Shown here: positions 33,713-41,001 of the stretch, piece by piece
Numbering within the stretch: the stretch's first letter is position 1
Layout of the letters: each line of letters begins with the position of its first letter
Virus record (IMG/VR): IMGVR_UViG_3300025872_000054
Coordinates: 1 to 64,000 of that record
From: a virus
Strand: one strand, 5' to 3'
Length of the DNA: 64,000 nucleotides
Program-made: the position numbers and the translations under genes
Notes under the pieces: generated by a model
Databases searched by the model: none
Told to the model about the DNA's origin: nothing
What the model saw: only the letters and a program-made list of their open reading frames with translations

Positions 33713-34131
33713 GAGATGGCATGAATAATTTTCGTACCCCTGATGGGTGGAGGGTTAGAGGAAGGGAACAAGGAGGAAGAGATTTTTCTGACTCAAAAGA
33801 AGTCTGGAAGCAATGGCGTAGTTCCCCTTACGAGGTAAGTAATACTGGAAAGGTAAGAAGAAAGGGAAGTAACGAGGTCCGTAAACCAAGAGACGATGAC
33901 CGCAAACACCAGAGAGTGAATCTCACCTGGGATGGAAATAGAGAAGAACCACCTTTACACCAGATGGTTATGGAACTTTTTGGTCCTCCTAAGCCCAAGG
34001 GTGAACATATAGTCATCTTACATAAAGATAATGATGGGACTAATAATGCCATCTCAAATCTCAAATGGGGAACTAGGTCGGAGAACGTCCAACAAGCCCA
34101 CGATGATGGACTGATTAAAAAGTCAAAATAA
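33709..34131 (+). CDS. HNH/NUMOD4-type homing endonuclease with TPDGW word
   Basis: A 140-residue protein overlapping the GIY-YIG stop as ATGA. WKQWRSSPYEVSNTGKVRRKG is a NUMOD4 motif; HQMVMELFGPPKPKGEHIVILHKDNDGTNNAISNLKWGT is the HNH core, with the NLxWxT ending. An unusual N-terminal leader contains RTPDGWRV, the same short word found in several late proteins here. It is otherwise a typical phage free-standing endonuclease next to nrdA. Confidence 0.85.
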   Translation: MRDGMNNFRTPDGWRVRGREQGGRDFSDSKEVWKQWRSSPYEVSNTGKVRRKGSNEVRKPRDDDRKHQRVNLTWDGNREEPPLHQMVMELFGPPKPKGEHIVILHKDNDGTNNAISNLKWGTRSENVQQAHDDGLIKKSK

Positions 34132-34146
34132 AAACTCAATAACAAC

Positions 34147-34189
34147 CTAACCTAACAACCTAGTAACATTACCGTTACTGTTGGGTTAG
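34147..34189 (+). terminator. imperfect long hairpin before nrdA
   Basis: CTAACCTAACA and AGTAAC (separated by a four-base bulge) pair with GTTACTGTTGGGTTAG across an ATTACC loop. Only three T follow, so it may be a weak terminator or a structured element between the endonuclease genes and the nrdA promoter. Confidence 0.4.
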
Positions 34190-34203
34190 TTTGCTATGCT
34201 CCA

Positions 34204-34212
34204 TGATAAAAT
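34204..34212 (+). promoter_or_regulatory. extended -10-like box TGATAAAAT
   Basis: TGATAAAAT ends 20 bases before the nrdA ATG. A second TGATAAAAT overlaps the start codon itself and is unlikely to be used for the full-length gene. Confidence 0.45.
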
Positions 34213-34232
34213 AAACTACCAACTCTGATAAA

Positions 34233-36149
34233 ATGCCTGAACTTCAAGTACCGGAATGGATGAGCAAGGAAGCCGTGGATACCCTTTCACGTGGATATCT
34301 CTATCAAGGTGAGACTCCTCGTGGGATGTATGAGAGGGTCTCCCATCAAGCTGCCAAACTTCTCAACTATCCTGAGATCTCCCAAGATATTTTTGAGATG
34401 CTTTGGAAGGGATTCTTGGGTCTAGCCACCCCAGTAGCAAGCAATTTCGGTACTTCACGAGGGCTGCCCATCAGTTGCTACTCAAACCACCTCTCTGATT
34501 CTGTCCCATCCATTTACTCCCATCTCAAAGAATCCGCAGCACTCTCTCAACATGGAGGTGGAGTAGGAACTTACTTTGGGGACATTCGTCCCGCTGGAGC
34601 GCCTATTTCCTCTGGAGGTAAGAGTACTGGCATTGTGCCTTGGATGAGACAGTATGACCAATGTGCCTCTGTTGTCTCTCAAGGCGGTGTGAGACGTGGC
34701 AGTTTTGCACTCTACCTCCCCATTGACCACCCCGACCTGCCTGAAGTACTGCGTTCTAAAGACCACTCGCAAGGTGACCCACGCGATTTTATTGATAGTA
34801 ACATCGCTGTAACCATCTCTGATGAGTGGGTGGAGAGTATGATCCGTGGGGATAGGGATAAGCAAAAGATTTTTGGCGAGGTACTTAAAGCTAGAATGAT
34901 TAGCGGGTCCCCTTACATGATCTTTATTGATAATGCCAATCGTGCCAATCCAGAGTGCTATACGCAACGTGGACTTAGTGTAAAACTTAGCAATCTCTGC
35001 TCTGAGATCTTCCTTCATACCGATGAGAACCATACCTTCGTCTGTGTACTTTCCTCACTGAATCTCTCGCGTTGGGAGGAGTGGAAAGATTGGACAGGTC
35101 CAGCAACTGGCAAAACTGCCCCTGAACTGGCTGTATACCTCCTCGATGCTGTCGTTGAAGAATTCTGCCACAAGGCCGAACGTCTCACGTCTCTTGGAAG
35201 AGCCGTACGCTTCGCCCGTAAATCCCGTGCTCTGGGCCTTGGGACCATGGGTCTTCATGCTCTTTATCAGTCTAAAGATCTACCCTTTGCATCTGAAACC
35301 GCTCGTTCTTTGAACATCGAAGTCCACGAGTTCATCAAAGAAAAAGCAACTAAAGCCTCTAAAGATATGGCTGCCACTTATGGCGAGCCTGAATGGTGCC
35401 AAGGTACTGGCCTCCGTCATACCCACCTCATGGCTATTGCTCCAACCAAATCTAACTCTGTGATCTGTGGGGCTGGAAGTGAAGGTATCGAACCCATCGA
35501 TGCCAACTATTATGTTGCTAAGCAAGCTAAGGGCACTTTTGTTCGTAAAAACAAGTACCTCGTTGAGTATCTTGAATCGATTGGCCGTAATACCGAGGAG
35601 ACCTGGGAGTCAATTCTAGAATTCCGTGGATCGGTGCAACATCTAGACTTCCTTGATGATTATCACAAGGATGTATTTAAGACTGCACGGGAGATTGACC
35701 AGTTTGAATTGATTAAACAAGCATCCGATCGCCAAAAATTTGTCTGCCAAGGGCAATCAATTAATCTCTTTGTTGATCCCGAAGCCTCTCCTGATTATCT
35801 TTTCAGACTCCACCTCAGTGCATGGAAAGGAGGACTCAAGTCCCTTTACTATCTCAAGAGTAGTTCTCTTCTTGTAAAGCGTAAAAAGCTTGAGACTTCA
35901 TCTAAAACCGCGAAGATCATCACCAAGGAAACCTGTCCATACTGCGTCATGGCAAAATCCCTTCTCAGGTCGAAAGATTACAAGATTGAAGAGATTGACC
36001 GATCTGAAGTTCCAGACTCAGAGTTTCCTTACCGCACTGTTCCTCAGATCTGGATTAATGGACACCACATCGGAGGATATAATGAACTGGCAGAAAAGAT
36101 CGGTACTCCCGAAAAACAATATGGTGAATGTGCTGCCTGCGAGGGTTGA
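34233..36149 (+). CDS. nrdA: ribonucleotide reductase large (alpha) subunit with inserted glutaredoxin domain
   Basis: A 638-residue protein without an ATP-cone. C82 (LPISCYSN) and the later Cys in VCVLSSLNLS fit the active-site redox pair; N-L-C256-S-E258 fits the thiyl-radical site; the YY pair near 540 fits radical transfer. After KSSSLL the sequence continues into a glutaredoxin fold, with CPYC at 568-571, TVPQIWINGHHIGGYNEL and then the usual C-terminal reductase tail YGECAACEG at the very end. The electron donor is thus built in. It reduces ribonucleotides together with nrdB. The insertion point is the odd feature; the family call is firm. Confidence 0.93.
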   Translation: MPELQVPEWMSKEAVDTLSRGYLYQGETPRGMYERVSHQAAKLLNYPEISQDIFEMLWKGFLGLATPVASNFGTSRGLPISCYSNHLSDSVPSIYSHLKESAALSQHGGGVGTYFGDIRPAGAPISSGGKSTGIVPWMRQYDQCASVVSQGGVRRGSFALYLPIDHPDLPEVLRSKDHSQGDPRDFIDSNIAVTISDEWVESMIRGDRDKQKIFGEVLKARMISGSPYMIFIDNANRANPECYTQRGLSVKLSNLCSEIFLHTDENHTFVCVLSSLNLSRWEEWKDWTGPATGKTAPELAVYLLDAVVEEFCHKAERLTSLGRAVRFARKSRALGLGTMGLHALYQSKDLPFASETARSLNIEVHEFIKEKATKASKDMAATYGEPEWCQGTGLRHTHLMAIAPTKSNSVICGAGSEGIEPIDANYYVAKQAKGTFVRKNKYLVEYLESIGRNTEETWESILEFRGSVQHLDFLDDYHKDVFKTAREIDQFELIKQASDRQKFVCQGQSINLFVDPEASPDYLFRLHLSAWKGGLKSLYYLKSSSLLVKRKKLETSSKTAKIITKETCPYCVMAKSLLRSKDYKIEEIDRSEVPDSEFPYRTVPQIWINGHHIGGYNELAEKIGTPEKQYGECAACEG

Positions 36150-36165
36150 TCTCACGCCCAATCCG

Positions 36166-36174
36166 TGATAGAAT
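36166..36174 (+). promoter_or_regulatory. extended -10 promoter box TGATAGAAT
   Basis: TGATAGAAT lies 31 bases before the ATG at 36206, in the short gap after nrdA. Confidence 0.55.
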
Positions 36175-36205
36175 CTACAAGTAAACATTGTTCCTAATCA
36201 GTTCC

Positions 36206-36661
36206 ATGAATTTCGACTATTCTCAGTTCATCAATGAAGGCTATGCTTCTCAGCAAAAATACGCAAAAGCTGCTGGTCAACCCGGCCCACTTGATGAAAA
36301 TCTCTCTCGGGAAGATCGCCACGCGAAAGTAATCGAGTACATGGGACATCTTATCGAAGAAACAATCGAGGCTCGGGTATATGTCCCTCGCCGAAGCTGG
36401 AAGAATAACGAGCCTTCTTTCCTCGACTCCGACAAGAACCGTGAGGAGTTTATCGCTGAGATGTTTGATATCCTTCTCTTCCACCGAGCAGCACTTGCAT
36501 ATGCTGGCGTAAGTGGCGAAGAATTTGCAGAAATTGCCGCTAAGAAAATGAATTACAACTCCAAGCGAAAAGACCACAACGTTAATGGTACTGAGGAGGC
36601 TTCGCAGAATCCCACCGAAGAACTGCAGGGTAATTGCAAATCCGCTGATTTCAATGGCTAA
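36206..36661 (+). CDS. MazG/dUTPase-like all-alpha NTP pyrophosphohydrolase
   Basis: The ATG of MNFDYSQF is preferred to a TTG six codons earlier. 151 residues. HLIEETIEARVYVPRRSWK and REEFIAEMFDILLFHRAAL provide the EExxE and ExxxD metal-binding pattern of this fold, and AAKKMNYNSKRKDH is the closing motif of dimeric dUTPase/dCTPase relatives. It would cleave a dNTP to the dNMP. With a ThyA-family hydroxymethylase-like enzyme and ThyX in the same genome, it could remove dUTP and/or dCTP, as T4 gp56 does. The C-terminal 25 residues are polar and probably disordered. Confidence 0.75.
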   Translation: MNFDYSQFINEGYASQQKYAKAAGQPGPLDENLSREDRHAKVIEYMGHLIEETIEARVYVPRRSWKNNEPSFLDSDKNREEFIAEMFDILLFHRAALAYAGVSGEEFAEIAAKKMNYNSKRKDHNVNGTEEASQNPTEELQGNCKSADFNG

Positions 36662-36818
36662 AGATTACAGGGCATTTGGCGAAACCAAGTGCCATTTCTG
36701 TGACGGGAGAGGATTTATAATCCTCCAACAATCAACTCTGGAGGGTAAAATCCTCCCTAACCACGTAGAAGAATGTGAGCGATGCAATGGACAAGGATTT
36801 TTTAAGCAAGATAGCTAA
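36654..36818 (+). CDS. small DnaJ-type zinc-binding protein
   Basis: A 54-residue protein starting inside the end of the MazG-like gene. CHFCDGRG at residues 13-20 and CERCNGQG at 42-49 are two CxxCxGxG zinc-binding repeats like those of the DnaJ central domain. Alone, such a mini-protein could bind zinc and unfolded protein or nucleic acid. It overlaps the following HNH gene, so the three genes are translationally coupled. Confidence 0.65.
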   Translation: MAKDYRAFGETKCHFCDGRGFIILQQSTLEGKILPNHVEECERCNGQGFFKQDS

Positions 36819-37272
36819 AGGACAGATCCTTGTCCTTAACGCAACTTACGAACCAATAAACATAACCTCATGGAAGAGGGCATTTGTTCTCCTTTTAAAG
36901 GAAAAAGCACAACTTGTTAATCACAGAGTAATCAGACTTCTTGAATATATCAAGATTCCTTTTACAAAATTAAAAAACAACAAACCAACTAGAAGTGCTA
37001 TTTATCAACGAGACGGACACAAATGCCAATACTGTGGATCCACTCGTAAACTGACCATCGATCACATCATTCCTAAGTCTAAAGGTGGTACAGACTCATG
37101 GGATAATTTAGTTGTTGCTTGCTCTTCTTGTAATATTAGGAAAAGTGATAAGTATCTAGAGCATACCGGAATGAAACTTATTCGTAGGCCTGTTCAACCA
37201 CGTACTCACCTAGATATTGCCATAACTCAGACAAATATGGCAGAGTGGAAAGAGTTTTGCTTTATGGCTTAA
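36787..37272 (+). CDS. HNH endonuclease
   Basis: About 161 residues from the ATG (an in-frame GTG at 36775 is an alternative start). The N-terminal GQILVLNATYEPINITSWKRAFVLLLKEKAQLV and the HNH core with CQYCGS, LTIDHIIPKSKGG, NLVVACSSCNIRKSD are the pattern of a widespread bacterial HNH family that is abundant in cyanobacteria. The four cysteines would bind zinc. A strong terminator follows. It may be a host-derived nuclease rather than a homing enzyme. Confidence 0.85.
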   Translation: MDKDFLSKIAKGQILVLNATYEPINITSWKRAFVLLLKEKAQLVNHRVIRLLEYIKIPFTKLKNNKPTRSAIYQRDGHKCQYCGSTRKLTIDHIIPKSKGGTDSWDNLVVACSSCNIRKSDKYLEHTGMKLIRRPVQPRTHLDIAITQTNMAEWKEFCFMA

Positions 37273-37275
37273 TAG

Positions 37276-37282
37276 ATTAAAG
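37276..37282 (+). promoter_or_regulatory. ATTAAAG box, variant late promoter
   Basis: ATTAAAG just after the HNH stop, followed directly by a terminator hairpin and then the 37326 gene (43 bases away). The promoter-hairpin order resembles the helicase and thyX junctions. Confidence 0.35.
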
Positions 37283-37286
37283 TTCG

Positions 37287-37316
37287 GAGGGAGGAGGAAT
37301 CTTCCCTCTTTTTTTT
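37287..37316 (+). terminator. strong intrinsic terminator
   Basis: GAGGGA pairs with TCCCTC around a 10-base loop and is followed by eight T. It ends the MazG-HNH transcript. Confidence 0.8.
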
Positions 37317-37325
37317 ATTGTAGTA

Positions 37326-37892
37326 ATGGACTTTTACTTCTCGTTTGGCAAAAAGAGACCTTCGGAAAAATCGACGGTTATCTCCGCTGCATTTATCTGG
37401 GGTATTTTAGAAGTAATTATTGACCCTCTACTTGATTTTATTAATCGTAGAGTATTGAATAAAATAAAAGGAGAGGAATTAAAACGGGTATTTGACGAGT
37501 TGGATATTTTCTGGCTTAGAAATGGTTTGAATAAAGACTACTCTGAGTCTGAAGTAAGACTAATCATCTCTATGTTTTTAAGAGCTATAAAAGACGACCA
37601 TCTGTCCCGTAAGGAACTCTTAACTCTTGTTGACTTTGTTCAGAGAAAGTGGTCGTCCTCTGAGGCATTACAAAAAACATTTACCCAGGTCGATGAAGTT
37701 ATAGAAGCTAGAGTAGAAGCAACTGTAGACCAAGCCATAGAACTCTATGAAAAGAAATATATGGAAAAGCCACAAACCCCAGAGGAATTTGTGGTCAGTA
37801 CTGCCGAGATTATCTTTCATGAGCCAGATGGTAGCACGGCTCAAGAGTTACTCGGTGGGATGATAGAAATTAAGAGTAGAATTATTTACTAA
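37326..37892 (+). CDS. hypothetical protein with N-terminal hydrophobic segment
   Basis: A 188-residue protein. Residues about 18-40 (TVISAAFIWGILEVIIDPLLDFI) could form one membrane-associated helix, followed by a charged all-alpha region with an EARVEATVDQAIELYEKK coiled-coil-like stretch. Its stop overlaps the end of the convergent methyltransferase gene. No family is recognised; an envelope-associated protein is possible. Confidence 0.65.
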   Translation: MDFYFSFGKKRPSEKSTVISAAFIWGILEVIIDPLLDFINRRVLNKIKGEELKRVFDELDIFWLRNGLNKDYSESEVRLIISMFLRAIKDDHLSRKELLTLVDFVQRKWSSSEALQKTFTQVDEVIEARVEATVDQAIELYEKKYMEKPQTPEEFVVSTAEIIFHEPDGSTAQELLGGMIEIKSRIIY

Positions 37893-39102
37893 ATAACCCA
37901 GAGGGACTTCATCGGATCTTTAGAGGCAGTATTATTCTGCCTTAAGATTTTGTATGTGCCATCTCCTTGGGTCTCAGGATCGATCCATTCTCTGTTACCA
38001 TCTAGAGCTTCAGCAATCTCTCTAATCCAGTCTGCAGCAGTACATGCCGGAACATTCTGGCAAATCACATTACTATGCTTAGTTGGAATTTGTACCTTTT
38101 TGGCATAATCATCAGGGAAACCCATGAGGGCTAGACCCTCAGAAACGGTTAACCATCTGTCCTCATGGGGATGCATCAGATGAGGAAGAGTTTTCCACAT
38201 AAGCGATTGTGTTCTATACCATGCAAGTTTCATACTTCCGTCCATGATATTCTTTCCGGCTCTTTTTTTCTCCAAGGTGTAGTTGAGCCAGCGACTTGCT
38301 CTCTCATCCTTGACTACTCTAGCGGCTTCTTCTAACCACCCTGAGTCATAGATTACGTTCCATACGGACGTCATTCTCTTAGAGGCAACATGAGCTAGAA
38401 TGTCCTGCTTTGTAGACCCGGTAAACTTAGACTCAATAAACTGCCAGAGGGGGTCTGCACTAGGAAGATTTTTATTATTTGACACCGACTCCGTAGGAGC
38501 GAAATGTCCCTCTCCTAGGAATTTATGGAAAGGCAGGAAGTCTTTTTTAACTGGCGCAAGGACCGGGACCTTGTTACCCTTCCACAAGAAAAAGAAACTT
38601 CTTGTCCGTTCTTGTGGCACGCCATGATTAATCGAGGTGGTCTTTACCAAACTCATTGTATAGCCATTTGCCTGGGCGAGGGAGTTAATTCTTTCTGCAA
38701 ACTCCTCTCCCATCTTGGAGTAGAGAGTTGGGGCGTTCTCGACCATAATTGCCTTAGGAGCAATTTTCTGCATAGCAAACTCAGCAGCATTGTACATATG
38801 CATGTTACTAGGAGCAGAACATCCACGTGGGTTGTTTGCTTTATCCCCAGAGGTGGTGTTGGCCATTGAGAGCCCAGCGCATGGAGGAAGTGACGTTACA
38901 ATATCTACATAGTCAGTAGGATAGTTCTTCTCATCGAAATCGTAAAATGGCACCTTATCCATGTACTTGAGACAGTACTGACATTCGCACCAAATACACT
39001 CCCCCAAGATGCAATCCACTTCGGATCTGACTGAAGGGCAATCGAAGTTCCTACAACACTTCCCCCTACGAGAGGGATGATATGACCATGAGTATACGTC
39101 AT
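37889..39102 (-). pseudogene. DNA C5-cytosine methyltransferase with a frame break near the N-terminus
   Basis: The main frame (37889-39019) holds the C5-MTase motifs: SLPPCAGLS (motif IV with the catalytic Cys), VENAP (VI), GVPQERTRSFF (VIII), then LALMGFPDDY and QNVP (IX-X region). The AdoMet-binding motif I region (LVGGSVVGTSIALQSDPKWIASWG) lies in another frame from the ATG at 39102. The frames must join near 38985-39005; one added base in the five-G run at about 39001-39005 would do it, giving WGECIW. This could be a sequencing error, a decayed gene or programmed frameshifting. Without repair the enzyme lacks its cofactor site. Confidence 0.75.
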
Positions 39103-39103
39103 G

Positions 39104-39112
39104 TGATATAAT
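39104..39112 (+). promoter_or_regulatory. extended -10 box TGATATAAT
   Basis: TGATATAAT between the divergent methyltransferase and 39179 genes. The TTTAAAG box at 39150 lies between it and the gene, so the 39179 operon may have both promoter types. Confidence 0.45.
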
Positions 39113-39149
39113 AATTAAGTCTAGAGTTCCTTAGACTAAAAATCCTCGG

Positions 39150-39156
39150 TTTAAAG
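39150..39156 (+). promoter_or_regulatory. TTTAAAG box (candidate late promoter)
   Basis: TTTAAAG ends 22 bases before the ATG at 39179, exactly the spacing seen at 31036. Confidence 0.5.
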
Positions 39157-39178
39157 ATTATGGAGGATAAATTTAGCA

Positions 39179-39475
39179 ATGGATAAAAAACTCTCGGCTC
39201 AAGACTATATGGAAATCTTGAAAAAGAAACGTCAAGATGGCTCGTATGACTATGCCGATCGTGTCTTTTATAAAGGCAAAGTAATGCTTAAATGCCCCCC
39301 AGGAGCTACTAAGATGGGGAACACATGCGTCCCATCTGCTGCCACTGCAGCTGCCGCTGGACCAGGTAAGAACTGGCAAAAAGATCTCGGAGGCATTAAC
39401 CCTCAACAAGTTCAGCAATTAGGCGTTGCAAAAACGTCTAAGGATGTAAAAAAAGCTAGGGAAAAGAATGGATGA
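39179..39475 (+). CDS. small late protein with Cys pair
   Basis: A 98-residue protein (MDKKLSAQDYMEILKKKRQDG). KVMLKCPPGATKMGNTCVPS at about 38-57 is a short Cys-flanked loop of a kind seen in phage-encoded virion-associated peptides, followed by an Ala-rich stretch and a basic tail. It has a TTTAAAG box and overlaps the HNH-domain gene, so both are likely late. Function unknown. Confidence 0.6.
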   Translation: MDKKLSAQDYMEILKKKRQDGSYDYADRVFYKGKVMLKCPPGATKMGNTCVPSAATAAAAGPGKNWQKDLGGINPQQVQQLGVAKTSKDVKKAREKNG

Positions 39476-40709
39476 GCCAATCATCGTTACTAATGGGCGA
39501 TTCTCGGTGTCTATAGGTATCTCTAAAAAACAAATTCAAAACACAGATTTTTCTGGAATAGAAAAATTAGAACCTGGAGTGCCCGATGGTGCCACTGTTT
39601 GGAAAACACAAAGTGGTAGAACAGTAAAAAGAAATCCAGTCACTAATAGATGGTCTTACGTTGATCTTCCTAAATCAGTAAAGAATGATTCCGATGATCA
39701 TGAAGCTATTGAGAAAGAGATTAATGACTTTCTTTCTAACTCTGTAGAAGAATTGATTAAGGAATTAACAACAGAAAGCACTATCAATAGACCAGATATC
39801 TCTGGGGAGATTAAATCAGAAAAAAGCCATGGGAAGTATACATTAAGCTTAGATGAAGCTAAGTCTTTTCATGAATACCTAAAAAATCCAAAGTCACAGG
39901 AGAAATATTACGTTAGTGCTGACAGTGTAGATAATGTAATAGATAAGTTAAAACAGTCTCCTAATTTTACAAATAACCTTAAAAGGATAGCCTCTAAAGG
40001 AAGCATATCCACTAGAGGAGTTAACCTTGAAGATAGGGCTCGTAAAGTAATAAGGTTTTACCTATCTACTGGCGGTAGGTGCGCTGTTACAGGCGAAAAA
40101 ATGAGTTTTAGTAATCTTCAATTAGATCATAAGATTCCTTTATCACTAAAAGGCTCAGATACAGAGGATAACTGGGCAATGATGAAACCAAAATTCAATC
40201 AATTTAAGAGAAACTTACTGGGAGATAAGTTATTTAATAAATTAAATAAAGAAATAAATCTTCCAGAGCATTTAAGAAAGATAAGACAATTAAAAAATGA
40301 ATCACTAAATAACGTTAGAAGTACCTGGGGTAACTTCCTAAGAGCATCAGACGCGGATACTATAGCAGTATCTTTACAGCCTGAACAGGTAAAGAGTTTA
40401 ATAAAGGGTACTAAAGGTACAGAAGTATTGAAAGCTTTGCTAAATAAATTTGAAATTTCTTACTATACGCCATCTAATGATGGGATTAGAAGTAGAGGTT
40501 TAGTACTATCTAAGCAAAAAATGGCTAATCTGCTTTTAGATAGAATTAAAAATATTAAAGAAAATAATAAGAATATAGACATATCTATTTCATCTGCTTT
40601 TGAATTTCCAGATACCTCAAAGGATAATGATTATGATAAAAAGATCAAGGAAATTAGGGCAGAACAAAAATTAAAAACCAGTAATCAAAAACAAAACAAA
40701 CTACAATGA
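39468..40709 (+). CDS. late protein with an internal HNH-like domain
   Basis: A 413-residue protein. The centre (GGRCAVTGEKMSFSNLQLDHKIPLSLKGSDTEDNWAMM, about 202-239) is an HNH-type nuclease core with LDHKIPLS and a following Asn-Trp. Only one Cys is seen on the N-terminal side, so a full zinc ribbon is doubtful. The N-terminal part contains EPGVPDGATVW, close to the recurring VPDGW word. Unlike the homing enzymes here it shares a late-type operon with 39179. It could be a virion-associated nuclease or a domesticated homing endonuclease. Confidence 0.65.
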   Translation: MDEPIIVTNGRFSVSIGISKKQIQNTDFSGIEKLEPGVPDGATVWKTQSGRTVKRNPVTNRWSYVDLPKSVKNDSDDHEAIEKEINDFLSNSVEELIKELTTESTINRPDISGEIKSEKSHGKYTLSLDEAKSFHEYLKNPKSQEKYYVSADSVDNVIDKLKQSPNFTNNLKRIASKGSISTRGVNLEDRARKVIRFYLSTGGRCAVTGEKMSFSNLQLDHKIPLSLKGSDTEDNWAMMKPKFNQFKRNLLGDKLFNKLNKEINLPEHLRKIRQLKNESLNNVRSTWGNFLRASDADTIAVSLQPEQVKSLIKGTKGTEVLKALLNKFEISYYTPSNDGIRSRGLVLSKQKMANLLLDRIKNIKENNKNIDISISSAFEFPDTSKDNDYDKKIKEIRAEQKLKTSNQKQNKLQ

Positions 40710-40948
40710 TTGAAAGAATCTCAAAACCGATTCGCTTTGATAAGCAAATCCCTTGGCTCGTAGTAGCCCGTGACGGAGAAAAATTCTTTGTCGCTAAAGA
40801 AGATGTAATTGCCGAGGACCCAAGTATGGAACTCATTGAGATGGGAAGTCGTTCCCTTCTCCAGTGGGCAATGGAGTATGACTACCCACTCCGTAAATTT
40901 GTAAAACTCCAAAAAATATTAGTCAAGAAATATTTCGATATCCAATGA
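40706..40948 (+). CDS. small hypothetical protein
   Basis: An 80-residue protein (MIERISKPIRFDKQIPWLVVARDGEKFFVAKED) that overlaps the previous stop by four bases. It resembles small early phage proteins in style but matches no family I know. The next gene has its own promoter. Confidence 0.55.
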   Translation: MIERISKPIRFDKQIPWLVVARDGEKFFVAKEDVIAEDPSMELIEMGSRSLLQWAMEYDYPLRKFVKLQKILVKKYFDIQ

Positions 40949-40963
40949 GCAGGGGGTTTCTCA

Positions 40964-40972
40964 TGATAGAAT
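40964..40972 (+). promoter_or_regulatory. extended -10 promoter box TGATAGAAT
   Basis: TGATAGAAT ends 29 bases before the ATG at 41002. An inverted repeat GAATGAT-GATCAA-ATCATTC begins inside the box (40969-40988) and would place a dyad over the transcription start, which may be an operator or a 5' hairpin. Confidence 0.55.
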
Positions 40973-41001
40973 GATGATCAAATCATTCATCACGGGAGAC
41001 C

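Noticed and set aside
34225-34233. TGATAAAAT overlapping the nrdA start codon.
   Set aside because: Transcription from it would begin inside the gene; the copy at 34204 is better placed.
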